A stretch of DNA of 64,000 bases from Streptomyces chryseus (lineage in GTDB: Bacteria > Actinomycetota > Actinomycetes > Streptomycetales > Streptomycetaceae). Each line of letters starts with the position of its first letter. The first letter of the stretch is position 1. The notes beneath the pieces are model-generated. The model was not told the DNA's origin, did not search any database, and saw only the letters and a list, made by a program, of their open reading frames with translations. The stretch is taken from positions 62,001 to 126,000 of the forward strand of contig NZ_BMVO01000008.1 of the NCBI RefSeq assembly GCF_014650755.1, written 5' to 3'. Shown here in pieces: positions 9,252 to 16,924 of the stretch. Both the position numbers and the translations under genes were made by a program.

Positions 9252-9278
9252 GGTACCGCTGGTACCGTTGGTGCCATG
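9252..9278 (+). promoter_or_regulatory. Tandem 9-bp repeats over the antitoxin start
   Basis: Two and a half copies of GGTACCGYT lie head to tail (9252-9260, 9261-9269, then the variant GGTGCCATG at 9270-9278), and each contains palindromic GGTACC or a variant. The last copy includes the ATG of the antitoxin. There is no Shine-Dalgarno; TACCGT at 9263-9268 sits at -10 distance from the ATG, which suggests a leaderless transcript. An autorepressor site is inferred. Confidence 0.45.
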
Positions 9279-9572
9279 ACGGAACCGAAGGCCATGAATC
9301 TGCGCTTCCCGGACCCCGAGCAGCGGGCCGCGATCGCGGCCGCCGCGAAGCAGGAGGGGGTGAGCATGCAGGAGTACATCCTCTCCGCCGCCTACGCCCG
9401 CGCGACCGCCGTCGAGCAGCGCTTCCTGGACGGCTTCAAGGAGTCGATGGCGCGCAGCGGCGCCGCGTTCGCCGCCGAGCCCAGCAGCGTCGATCCCTCC
9501 CAGGAGGAGCGGGCCGCCGAGCAGCAGGCCCGCGCCGAGCTTGAGCGGCAGAACCAGGGCCAGGCCGCGTGA
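9276..9572 (+). CDS. Antitoxin-like protein of a TA pair
   Basis: A 98-residue protein. Its N-terminal half (FPDPEQRAAIAAAAKQEGVS followed by MQEYILSAAYARA) matches ribbon-helix-helix/MazE-type antitoxins that bind DNA as dimers. The C-terminal half is charged, Gln/Glu-rich and probably unfolded until it binds the toxin. The stop overlaps the next start by GTGA, the standard arrangement for an antitoxin-toxin pair. Tandem repeats across its start fit autoregulation. The call rests on size, N-terminal similarity and coupling. Confidence 0.75.
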   Translation: MTEPKAMNLRFPDPEQRAAIAAAAKQEGVSMQEYILSAAYARATAVEQRFLDGFKESMARSGAAFAAEPSSVDPSQEERAAEQQARAELERQNQGQAA

Positions 9573-9955
9573 GCCTGCCCGAACCGCCGCACCCGCTCGA
9601 CATCACCTTCCTGCTGCACGCCGCCCAGCTCCTCGACGGCGACCCGCAGGTCGACGACCTCGGACCGCTGTACGCGGCCGTCGCACGGATCAACGCCGGC
9701 GCCATGGAGCGCGACATCTACGGCTCCCTCCACCTCAAAGCCGCCGCCCTGCTCCAGACCCTGGTGAAACTCCCCTGCCTCGAGCATTCGGGCGAGGCGT
9801 TCGCCTGGCACTCCACTGAGGCCTACCTGGCTCTGAACGGCCACCGGCTCGACTACCCGCCCAAAGCCGCCGTCGCCCTCGTGCGTGACACCGCCGCCGG
9901 AACACTGGGCGTGGCCCGCATCGCCCGCCAGCTCCGCGAGTGGACTGTCAGCTGA
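9569..9955 (+). CDS. Doc/Fic-like toxin component with degenerate Fic motif
   Basis: A 128-residue protein with the helical layout of Doc-type toxins (family length about 125). Doc uses the motif HxFx[DN]xNKR to phosphorylate EF-Tu, and Fic uses HxFx[DE]GNGR to transfer AMP. The corresponding segment here, HSGEAFAWHSTEAYLALNG from residue 73, keeps the His and the following ALNG helix but lacks the Asn and Arg/Lys that bind phosphates. It is translated from a GTG overlapping the antitoxin stop. It may be a distinct actinomycete subfamily with changed chemistry or an inactive copy. Confidence 0.65.
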   Translation: MSLPEPPHPLDITFLLHAAQLLDGDPQVDDLGPLYAAVARINAGAMERDIYGSLHLKAAALLQTLVKLPCLEHSGEAFAWHSTEAYLALNGHRLDYPPKAAVALVRDTAAGTLGVARIARQLREWTVS

Positions 9956-10172
9956 CTCTGCCAGACCCGCGCGGGCACCGCTTCAGGGCGGAAGCCTGCC
10001 TACGCGACGTACACCGATCCGGGTCGCCACAGCGCCCCCGTCGTCGGCACACCATGGCGGCCAGACCGGCCACGACCGTGCTCGCGGGACCGGTCCCGGG
10101 TGAGGCCCACGACCGGCCGGCCCTTGGGCAACCGGTCCTGGACGACCTGCTAGGCGGCCTTCGTCGTGAGTT

Positions 10173-11231
10173 TCAGAGCATGATGAGCAGGCGCGTGTTC
10201 GGCTTGAGCTTCCTGTTCACCGAACGACTCTGCACGTACACCTCCAACTTGGGATTGCGCCCCGCCTTCACGGAGACGGTTCCCTGGATCCCCGTGCCGA
10301 ACAGAAGACTGCGTGCCGCGTCGCCCGTGTATGCGCGGTCGGTGTCCTTCTCGACCACGATGACTTCCTTGTCCGGCTGCACCTGAACACGGGTGCCCAG
10401 CTGGTAGTAACACGACCCACGTTCGTACGTCACGCCCGGATGCGAATCCACGAAGGATCGAATCTCGACCTCCGTGTCGACCTTCAGGAGTCGGTACTTG
10501 TCGGCCGGGACCGGTTCCAGGTTCGCTCGCACGTCGTCGACCGATATGTCCTGGCCGACCGCGAACAGGTTCTTCGTGCCGCGCACGCCCTGCTCGCGGC
10601 CACGGAGGAAGCTGGTGGCGGCAGCGCGGACGGTACCGATCGCCTCCTCGACGCCCTCTTGGGAATCCGCATCCCAGATGGCGATGTTCCCTGCCGGGAA
10701 GCCGTAGTTCTGGGCGGTTCGCTTCGCCAGGGAGTTCGGAACGAGGATCGCGGAGGTCCAGTGGCCCGGAAGGGCACCCATCTTCGCCGCGATCCTGTCG
10801 AGCCAGGGGCCGAGGATGGACATGTCGCCGTCGTGCCGTCGGTCGCCGCCGGAGGCGTTCTCCTCGCCGTCGGTCACCACGATCTGGAGGAAACTGTGCT
10901 CGCCGTACGCCTCCCAGATGTGGCCCAGGTCGTCCAGGGACTTCAGAGAGGCCTCGATGAGCGCCGTGGCGCCATTGTTGACCTTGTACAGACCCCGCAT
11001 GGACGGCAGGTGCTTCACGTCCATGTCCCAGACCAGGTTCTCCACCTTGTGGTCGAAGGAGTAGAGGCTGATCCGGGTCTCATGACCGAGGCTGTCCGAC
11101 TCGGCCTTCAGGCCTGCCACGAACTCATCGACCACGCGGACGAGTTGACTCTGGTGCTGACGCATGGAACCCGAACAGTCCACTACCAGCGCGACGTGAT
11201 TCACCTTGTGCTGGATCTTGTTGGCGGACAT
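10173..11231 (-). CDS. VWA-domain protein with MIDAS motif
   Basis: A 352-residue protein. Residues 10-180 form a von Willebrand factor A domain. The metal-site motif DCSGS is at residue 18, the threonine region is near NNGATALIEAS, and the late aspartate is in VVTDGEENASGGD. It has no signal peptide or membrane helix, so it acts in the cytoplasm. The C-terminal 150 residues look like a separate beta-rich domain (DKEVIVVEKDTDRAYTGDAA). AAGGAG precedes the ATG. VWA proteins of this soluble type usually bind partner proteins in stress or conflict systems; no ATPase partner lies nearby. Confidence 0.8.
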   Translation of the reverse strand: MSANKIQHKVNHVALVVDCSGSMRQHQSQLVRVVDEFVAGLKAESDSLGHETRISLYSFDHKVENLVWDMDVKHLPSMRGLYKVNNGATALIEASLKSLDDLGHIWEAYGEHSFLQIVVTDGEENASGGDRRHDGDMSILGPWLDRIAAKMGALPGHWTSAILVPNSLAKRTAQNYGFPAGNIAIWDADSQEGVEEAIGTVRAAATSFLRGREQGVRGTKNLFAVGQDISVDDVRANLEPVPADKYRLLKVDTEVEIRSFVDSHPGVTYERGSCYYQLGTRVQVQPDKEVIVVEKDTDRAYTGDAARSLLFGTGIQGTVSVKAGRNPKLEVYVQSRSVNRKLKPNTRLLIML

Positions 11232-11349
11232 GATTCTGCTCCTTCTACGAGGCTCCCCGAGTGATGTCTCCACACTATGGGGAGGCACTGACAACGCCCT
11301 TTGACGGACATTCACCGGCGGCCGTCGGGTCGGACCGGACAATGGCGTC

Positions 11350-12037
11350 GTGATCAACAAGCCCCTGCGCGTGGTACTGGCCGAGGACTCCGTCGTTCTC
11401 CGTGACGGTATGGTCGAGTTGCTCGGCGCCCGCGGATGCGAGGTGATGGCCACCGCCGGACGGCATCCGAGCTGCTTGCCGCGGTGGTGGAGCACCGGCC
11501 CTGCGTAGCCGTGGTGGACATCAGGATGCCGCCCCCACACACCGATGAGGGCATCCGCGCCGCCGTCGAGATCCTTGCGTGGACTCCCGAGGTCGGCATT
11601 CTGGTCTTGTCCCAGCATGTGGAGACGGCCTGGGCCTCCCGGCTGTTGGCGGACGGCGCGGCGGGCATCGGGTACCTGCTGAAGGAACGTGTCGCCCGCA
11701 CCTCCGAGTTCGTGGACGCTCTGCACCGGGTCGCCGACGGGGCACTGCGCTCGACCCGGAGGTGATCACCCAGCTGATGCGTGGTGGACAGCGCAGCCGG
11801 GTGGGCACCCTGACGCCGCGCGAGCGTGAGGTGCTGGAGTTGATGGCGCAAGGCCACTCGAACCTCTCGATCGCCACGCTGCTTGTGGTGTCGGGGCGAG
11901 CGGTGGAGAAGCACGTCGCCGCCATCTTCACCAAGTTCGACCTGCGGGCCGCGGACACCGACAACCGACGAGTGAAGGCCGTCCTCGCCTATCTGGCGGA
12001 CAGCGGAAGCGGAAGCGGCAGCGGAAGCGGAAGTTGA
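11350..12037 (+). pseudogene. NarL/LuxR-family response regulator, broken by two frameshifts
   Basis: Three reading frames join into one response regulator. From the GTG at 11350: LRVVLAEDSVVLRDGMVELL (receiver start with acidic pair). After a one-base loss near 11460: ELLAAVVEHRPCVAVVDIRM with the phospho-Asp, and GIGYLLKERV. After a second one-base loss near 11745: LTPREREVLELMAQGHSN and SGRAVEKHVAAIF, the LuxR HTH. Restoring one base at each place gives a normal-length protein. The tail is a Ser-Gly repeat encoded by AGCGGA hexamers (about 12002-12034). It is convergent with a histidine kinase fragment. Real decay or two sequencing errors are both possible. Confidence 0.8.
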
Positions 12038-12041
12038 TACG

Positions 12042-12484
12042 TCACAGACGCGCAGGCAGCTCGGCGGTGATCACGGTGGGCCCGCCGGGCGGCCTGTCGA
12101 CCCGCAGGACGCCGTCCACCGCCGCGAGCCGTTCGGCGAGACCGGTCAGGCCAGTGCCGACTCCCAGCTTCGCGCCGCCGCGCCCGTCGTCGCCCACGGT
12201 CAGGCGGACCCGGCCGTCGGCCGCAGTCGCCGTGAGCTCGGCCGAGTCGGCTCCGCTGTGCTTCGCGACGTTGGTGAGCAGCTCGGCGGCGCAGAAGTAG
12301 ACGGCCCGTTCGACCGCTTGGTCGGGGCGTTCCCGCAGGTCCATGCGGACGGTGACCGGCACCTTCGAGGTCACGGTGAGCCCGGGCAACGCCTCGCCGA
12401 GGCCTCCGTCCAGTGCCACCGGGTGGATGCCCCGGGTGAGCCGCCGCAGCTCGGTGATGGTGTCGTCCCTGGCGTCGGACCAGC
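12042..12484 (-). pseudogene. Histidine kinase C-terminal fragment
   Basis: Only the end of a NarL-partner histidine kinase remains. It has the last part of the HisKA_3 helix (TITELRRLTRGIHPVALDGG), then a full HATPase_c domain with AAELLTNVAKHSGA (N box), DDGRGGAKLGVGTGLTGL (G1/G2 boxes) and GGPTVITAELPA. The sensor and the phospho-acceptor His are missing. At about 12,484 its coding runs directly into the 5' part of an ABC permease gene in another frame, so a deletion has joined the two. The kinase tail ends 4 nt from the convergent response-regulator stop. Confidence 0.75.
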
Positions 12485-12807
12485 CGCCGCGTCAGGCGCG
12501 GTGTCGCCGCGATGGTGCGCAGCAGGGCCAACTCGCGGTGCCGCTGACGCAGAGCGAAGCCCAACGCGTTGACGACGACGAAGAACGCGACCAGTACGGC
12601 GATCTCACCGAAGGCGCCGGCGATCACCATCAGTCCGGCCCCTGCGGCCGCCTTACGAGCGGCCGCCGGTGCGGTGATGTCGGCGGCGAGCAGCGAGCCG
12701 AACAGCGTCACGGTGGCCATGGCGAGGAAGAGCGCGACCGCCAGGCCGACGAAGGCGGCCGGACGCCGACGCATCTGCCCGAGGGCGAGTGAGGTCATCG
12801 CGCTCAC
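12485..12807 (-). pseudogene. FtsX-type ABC permease, N-terminal fragment
   Basis: The first about 107 residues of a MacB/FtsX-type permease. There is an N-terminal helix (PAAFVGLAVALFLAMATVTLF), a second helix (IAGAFGEIAVLVAFFVVVNA), and the conserved cytoplasmic segment RQRHRELALLRTIAATPRL. Coding then stops making sense and reads into a kinase gene in the wrong frame. The GTG at 12807 overlaps the ATPase stop by 4 nt, so this was the permease of that transporter. About 700 residues of the usual permease are absent. Confidence 0.75.
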
Positions 12808-13556
12808 CCGCCCAGCCGACTCAGGCGTTCGCCGACCTGGGCGGCGGTGGGACGGTCGAGCTCGTCCACCACCAGCCCGTCGGCGAGCAGCAGCACCCGG
12901 TCCGCGTAACCGGCGGCAACCGGATCGTGCGTCACCATCGCGCAGGTCTGGCCGTCCCGGTCCACACCGGCGCGCAGCAGGGCGAGGATCTCGTGGCCGG
13001 TGGCCTGGTCGAGCGCGCCGGTCGGTTCGTCGGCGAACAGCACCTGGGGGCGGGAGACCAGCGCCCGGGCGATCGCCACTCGCTGCTGCTGGCCACCGGA
13101 CAGCTGCCCGGGCCGGTGCCGCTCCCGCCCGGCCAGTCCCACCCGGTCGAGCGCGTCCAGCACCCGGTCCCGGTCAGGCCGTTCGCCGGCCAGCCGGCCG
13201 GGAAGCTCGACGTTCTGCGCGACCGTCGTCGCCGGCATCAGGTTGAACGCCTGGAAGACGACCCCGACCCGGCTGCGCCGCAGTTCCGCCAGCCGTCGCT
13301 CGGGCAGCCGGGACACCTCGGTCCCACCCCACCAGACGGAGCCCCGAGTCGGCCGGTCCATCCCCGCGAGGCAGTGCGACAAGGTGGTCTTGCCGGAGCC
13401 CGACGGCCCCATCACTGCCGTGAACGTCCCCGGCGCGAGGGCCACCGACACCCCGCGCAATGCCCGCACGGCGGCGGTGCCGCGCCCGTACTCACGGTGC
13501 AGCTCGTGCGCCCGCGCGGCAGTTCCCCTCGCTGTATCTGTCGCTGTTTCAGCCAT
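12804..13556 (-). CDS. ABC transporter ATP-binding protein (MacB/LolD type)
   Basis: A 250-residue ATPase that looks intact: Walker A GPSGSGKTT at residues 50-58, Q-loop VGVVFQAFNLMP near 100, signature LSGGQQQR near 155, Walker B VLFADEPT near 175, and switch His in VTHDPVAAGY. It belongs to the antimicrobial-peptide or macrolide export type that works with FtsX-like permeases. Its own permease is truncated directly downstream, so the pump is probably dead unless it uses another permease. The ATG at 13556 was preferred to the long upstream extension. A strong inverted repeat lies 53 nt upstream. Confidence 0.88.
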   Translation of the reverse strand: MAETATDTARGTAARAHELHREYGRGTAAVRALRGVSVALAPGTFTAVMGPSGSGKTTLSHCLAGMDRPTRGSVWWGGTEVSRLPERRLAELRRSRVGVVFQAFNLMPATTVAQNVELPGRLAGERPDRDRVLDALDRVGLAGRERHRPGQLSGGQQQRVAIARALVSRPQVLFADEPTGALDQATGHEILALLRAGVDRDGQTCAMVTHDPVAAGYADRVLLLADGLVVDELDRPTAAQVGERLSRLGG

Positions 13557-13608
13557 GCCCTCATCCTCGGCGGGTGCGGCACGGCGATCGATCGTGCCCA
13601 CCCCCGAA

Positions 13609-13636
13609 CCAGGGGTTCGGAAAACCGAACCCCTGG
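13609..13636. promoter_or_regulatory. Perfect 12-bp inverted repeat upstream of the ABC ATPase
   Basis: CCAGGGGTTCGG, loop AAAA, then CCGAACCCCTGG. The repeat is perfect and lies 53 nt upstream of the ATPase start, with no T-run after it. It can act as an operator for a regulator of the ABC/two-component locus, or as a terminator for transcription arriving from the right. Confidence 0.5.
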
Positions 13637-13729
13637 ACGCGAGCATCGGGGTGTGTCCATGCGACCCGCGCCCAGCACGGGCCGTATACGCGGGGTGTTC
13701 TCCTCGGCGCGCGACAGCGGCAGCCCTCG

Positions 13730-13999
13730 TCATCCGGCTTCGGATGTACCGCCCGGACAGGTCCTACACAGGGCGTTGTCGGGCGCGATGCCGAGCACGA
13801 CGACGGAGCCGTCCGCCATGCCGGCCGCGGCGCTCTGGACCCCCGCGAACGAGGCGGCGCCGAGTACGGCACCCGGCAGCGGACGCATGCTGGTCCACGA
13901 GCCGTCGGGGCGGCGCTCGGTGTGGAAGAGCGCACGCCCCTCGACGTCGTACGGGGGCAATCGCGCGGAGTAGAACCACACCGGGTTGGTGACGGCCAC
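13730..13999 (-). pseudogene. Possible beta-propeller/lectin-like fragment
   Basis: An 89-residue frame with segments such as VTNPVWFYSARLPP, RALFHTERRPDGSWTSMRPL and ADGSVVVLGIAPDNALC. These read like one blade of a repeated beta-propeller or lectin-like secreted protein. There is no signal peptide and no continuation in any frame. It is probably the leftover of a larger gene. The codon pattern is coding-like but evidence is thin. Confidence 0.3.
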
Positions 14000-14112
14000 C
14001 AGTTGGTCCAGCGTGGGTGCTGTGATCGTGTGATGATTATAGGTGACCGGTCGCCGGGCGTCCCCGGGAACCCGGGCATCTCTTGGATCAGTGAGCCGAG
14101 CGAGGGGGACTT

Positions 14113-14757
14113 GTGTCCGATGCGGTCCCGGCAGTCATGCCGAACGGAACCTCCATCTGGGTACGCGTCAACGACGATGACGAGGGCCCGCAGGACACCG
14201 GCTTCGGGGACAGCGTGTCACGGCAGCTCGGCGATCTCCCCACGACCTTGGAGACCGTCACACAAAGTGTCAGGTCCGGGCTGCGGCGCGCCGCGCCGGA
14301 CGAAGTGACGCTGGAGTTCGGCATCGAGATCGCCGTCAAGAGCGGCAAGTTGGTGAGCGTCGTGACGGAGGCCGGCGGCAAGGCCACTCTCAAAGTGACC
14401 GCTACCTGGCGCAAAGGAGAGCCCGAAGTGGACATCGCGGCGCAAGCGCCTGGCAAGACGCCCGAGGAAGGCACCACGCAGCACGAGACGTTCGGCCACC
14501 TCGACTTCCAACACCGCTTGCAGCGTACCCCGTTGTTGGGGACGGCCCGTGACACGACCGGCCGATCGGGTCGCAGGCATGGACATCGACGACGACGCGT
14601 ACGAGGAGCTGCGCCGACTCGACCAGTTGAGGTCCGACAACTGCGTCCTGAACGCCTGGCTGGCCGTCCAGCACTCCGAGTTCCCCGGACTGGGCCGAAC
14701 GAGTCCCCGGCACGTGGGACTTCAGCCTCGGCTCGCTCGTCCGCCTCGAAGACCTGA
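14113..14757 (+). CDS. Trypsin-co-occurring domain (CU044_2847-type) protein
   Basis: The first about 115 residues match the small actinomycete domain called trypsin-co-occurring domain 1: MPNGTSIWVRVNDDDEGPQD, then LETVTQSVRSGLRRAAPDEV, TLEFGIEIAVKSGKLVSVV and KVTATWRKGEPE. It is often found with trypsin-like proteases and NTPases in predicted conflict systems. The GTG at 14113 follows GAGGGGG. The last about 68 residues overlap the next gene and are Arg-rich. A one-base slip would end the protein at 14552, in a GTGA overlap with the next gene, so the 3' end may be frameshifted. The domain call is good; the length is uncertain. Confidence 0.65.
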   Translation: MSDAVPAVMPNGTSIWVRVNDDDEGPQDTGFGDSVSRQLGDLPTTLETVTQSVRSGLRRAAPDEVTLEFGIEIAVKSGKLVSVVTEAGGKATLKVTATWRKGEPEVDIAAQAPGKTPEEGTTQHETFGHLDFQHRLQRTPLLGTARDTTGRSGRRHGHRRRRVRGAAPTRPVEVRQLRPERLAGRPALRVPRTGPNESPARGTSASARSSASKT

Positions 14758-15119
14758 TCCGCGACCGCTACGCCACCGCCGCGCAGGCCGGTCAGGACGA
14801 AGCGGGCGACTTCCTCCAGACCGCATCGTGGTACGTCGGGGAGGTTCACAACCGGCACTTCGGCACCGTGTGGCAGTACCACTCCGATTCGATGGACATC
14901 CCCGGCGCGTGGCCCTTCGTCACCGTGCCCTTCGACCGGCTTTTCGACTCTCCCGACGAGGACGGCATCGAACCTGACAACCGGCCCCTCTACACGCCCG
15001 TGAAAAGGCTGCGCGGCATCCTCGCCCCCGACCACGGGCACCTGTCCACCGACCCGGACATCTACATGCCCACCGACGCGGGTACCGGGGCCGCAAGCCA
15101 GGGCCGGGGAGCCTCGTAG
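14549..15119 (+). pseudogene. Uncharacterised protein, frameshifted at about 14702
   Basis: Two frames combine. From the GTG at 14549 (or ATG at 14579): MDIDDDAYEELRRLDQLR, DNCVLNAWLAVQHSEFPGLG. After one extra base near 14702: PGTWDFSLGSLVRLEDLIRD, FLQTASWYVGEVHNRHFGTV, DIPGAWPFVTVPFDRLFD, ending at 15119. The joined product is about 190 residues, soluble, and has no domain I recognise. It lies directly after the trypsin-co-occurring protein, so they may work together. The break is a single-base insertion and could be a sequencing error. Confidence 0.55.
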
Positions 15120-15174
15120 AGCCGGCTTCCCCATGGGTGCCTGTCAGGTCCGTCCGCTGGGTATACATCCGCGC

Positions 15175-15411
15175 ATGGCTGATGTCGTGGACGCAGATGA
15201 GCTGTTGCGGCGCATTCGCCGCGCACGGGACTGGGCAGCGCAGGAGGAACAGCACTGGCGCGGCGAGTCGGACAGAGCGCAGACGAGTGAGGCGGCTCAC
15301 CAGCCGCCGCTTGAGGCTGCGATTCTCCACTCCGCGTACGAGGCAGTCCGCAAGGTCCTCGACGAAGTGGTGGACCCGGGGGCGAACCGAACCGCCGACG
15401 AGGACAGCTGA
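15175..15411 (+). CDS. Small uncharacterised helical protein
   Basis: A 78-residue charged, helical protein with DADELLRRIRRARDWAAQEE near the start and HSAYEAVRKVLDEVVDPGA near the end. There are no cysteines and no membrane helix. The ATG at 15175 was chosen because coding character begins there; the longer frame from 15133 has no better RBS. It follows the trypsin-co-occurring locus by 55 nt and may belong to it. I do not recognise a function. Confidence 0.55.
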   Translation: MADVVDADELLRRIRRARDWAAQEEQHWRGESDRAQTSEAAHQPPLEAAILHSAYEAVRKVLDEVVDPGANRTADEDS

Positions 15412-15804
15412 CACGCGACTCGTACAGGCGCCAGAAAGAGGGGTCTACGGGTAAGTGGGGCACAGGATGCGATGTTGACCTTGCCGCTGGCGGCAAGAGT
15501 CGGACGATGACCGGCATGGACATCACCGCGCAGCAGAGCAGCGGCAGCCGCCGGGCCGGGAGGCGGGAGGGCCCAGGCAGCGCGACACCGTCGAGCGGGC
15601 GGTCGACCACCACATGCCGTTCCGCGCGGTCGCCACCGGATGCGACAGGCGTTGTCACGTCGTACGCCGCGCCCCTTGCCTCGATTGGCCCAGGCGCGGC
15701 GCGCCTCGGGCGTGCGGGCGGCCGTCGGTGGACGATCGATCGGTAGGGGTGGCGGCCGCAGGACCGCCACCCGGCACCGCCCCGCAGCGTGAAGAGGTCC
15801 GGCG
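15412..15804. other. Intergenic, no supported gene
   Basis: About 390 nt without a convincing gene; the 79-residue frame at 15507-15746 is Arg/Ser/Pro-rich and poor. A hairpin at 15747-15772 closes the region. Confidence 0.4.
15747..15772. terminator. GC-rich hairpin terminator
   Basis: GGGTGGCGG pairs with CCGCCACCC (9 bp) around an 8-nt loop, 33 nt before the short ORF at 15805. Confidence 0.55.
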
Positions 15805-15876
15805 ATGAAACTGTTCGACCAGACGGCGTACGACCGGCTCGACGACACCCACGGCGTCCCGGGGGCGGCGAGGTGA
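15805..15876 (+). CDS. Mini-ORF in frame with the methyltransferase
   Basis: A 23-codon frame, MKLFDQTAYDRLDDTHGVPG then AAR and a TGA, with GAGG upstream of its ATG. It is in the same frame as the methyltransferase that starts 16 nt after its stop. It could be the true N-terminus of that enzyme cut by a stop codon, or a coupled leader peptide. Confidence 0.4.
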   Translation: MKLFDQTAYDRLDDTHGVPGAAR

Positions 15877-15891
15877 GCGGCGCTTCGCGCG

Positions 15892-16686
15892 GTGACGCGC
15901 CCGGCGGGGGGGTACGGCGAGGCCGTCTTCCGTCCCGAACAGGCGGGCGAGGGCGAGCGCATCGACTTCGGCGCGCTCGCCTACGACGACATCACCATGG
16001 CGCGGCTGCGCGCCCTCGGGGTCGGACCGGGGTGGCGCTGCCTCGACGTGGGCGCCGGCACGGGCACGGTCTCCTGCCGGCTGCTGGAGGAGGCCGGGGT
16101 GGCGCGTGTGCTCGCCGTGGACCGCGACGCACGTTTCCTCAGCGAGCGGCCGGCGCCCGGACTCGACGTGCTGGAGGCCGACATCACCGCACCGGGCTTC
16201 GCGCCGGGCCGGTTCGGGCTCGTCCACGCCCGCTTCGTACTGATGCACCTGCCCGAGCGCGAGCGCGTGATCACAGCGTTGGCCGAACTGGTCGCGCCCG
16301 GCGGTGTGCTGGTGCTCAGCGACGCGGTCGACCTGACGAGCGACCGGACGCCCGGCACGCCGTACACCGCGGTGATGCGGACGATGTGGCAGGGACTACG
16401 GGCCACCATCGGCACCGACGTCTCCTGGGTGCCGTCGTACCCGCACCTGCTGCGCGGGGCGGGGCTTCAGTCCGTCGCCGCCGAGATCCACGTGCCGCCG
16501 CTGCTCCGGGGCAGTCCCATCAGCCGCTTCTGGGCGGACACGTGGGAGCGCGGCCGAGCAGCGATGCTCGCCACCGGCCTGGTCGACGACGCGGCGGTCG
16601 ACGGGGCGGTCCGCTACCTCGACTCCGACGACTGCGCCGCACTGTCGGCCGGCATGCTCACCGTGTGGGGCTGGAAACCCCGCTGA
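15892..16686 (+). CDS. SAM-dependent class I methyltransferase
   Basis: A 264-residue methyltransferase. Motif I is CLDVGAGTGTVSCRLLE near residue 50 and motif II acid is VLAVDRDA near 75. VLEADI precedes the FGLVHARFVLMHLPER block near 110, with LVAPGGVLVLSDAVDL as motif III near 140. It transfers methyl from S-adenosylmethionine to a small molecule; the substrate is not evident. The N-terminus contains GYGEAVFRPEQ. The GTG at 15892 was used because an in-frame TGA at 15874 blocks any upstream extension. It stands alone, facing a convergent SRPBCC gene. Confidence 0.85.
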   Translation: MTRPAGGYGEAVFRPEQAGEGERIDFGALAYDDITMARLRALGVGPGWRCLDVGAGTGTVSCRLLEEAGVARVLAVDRDARFLSERPAPGLDVLEADITAPGFAPGRFGLVHARFVLMHLPERERVITALAELVAPGGVLVLSDAVDLTSDRTPGTPYTAVMRTMWQGLRATIGTDVSWVPSYPHLLRGAGLQSVAAEIHVPPLLRGSPISRFWADTWERGRAAMLATGLVDDAAVDGAVRYLDSDDCAALSAGMLTVWGWKPR

Positions 16687-16924
16687 GGCCGGCGCTCACT
16701 CGCCCCGACCGCGCTGTCGGCAGCCCTGGGCGATGCCCTTTGAGGTCGTACGCCGACGTGCTCTCGGGCCTGCTCCCCCGCCCTCCCCGCACAGGTGATT
16801 GAGCCCGGCTTGCACCGGCCGGTCCGCCCCAGGGCACGAGGAGCGACAAGCCGGCGGCCCGCTACGAAGCGGCCGTCTTCGTCTCGGTCATCACCGCATG
16901 GCCGCACGCACCCGCGCCACGTCC

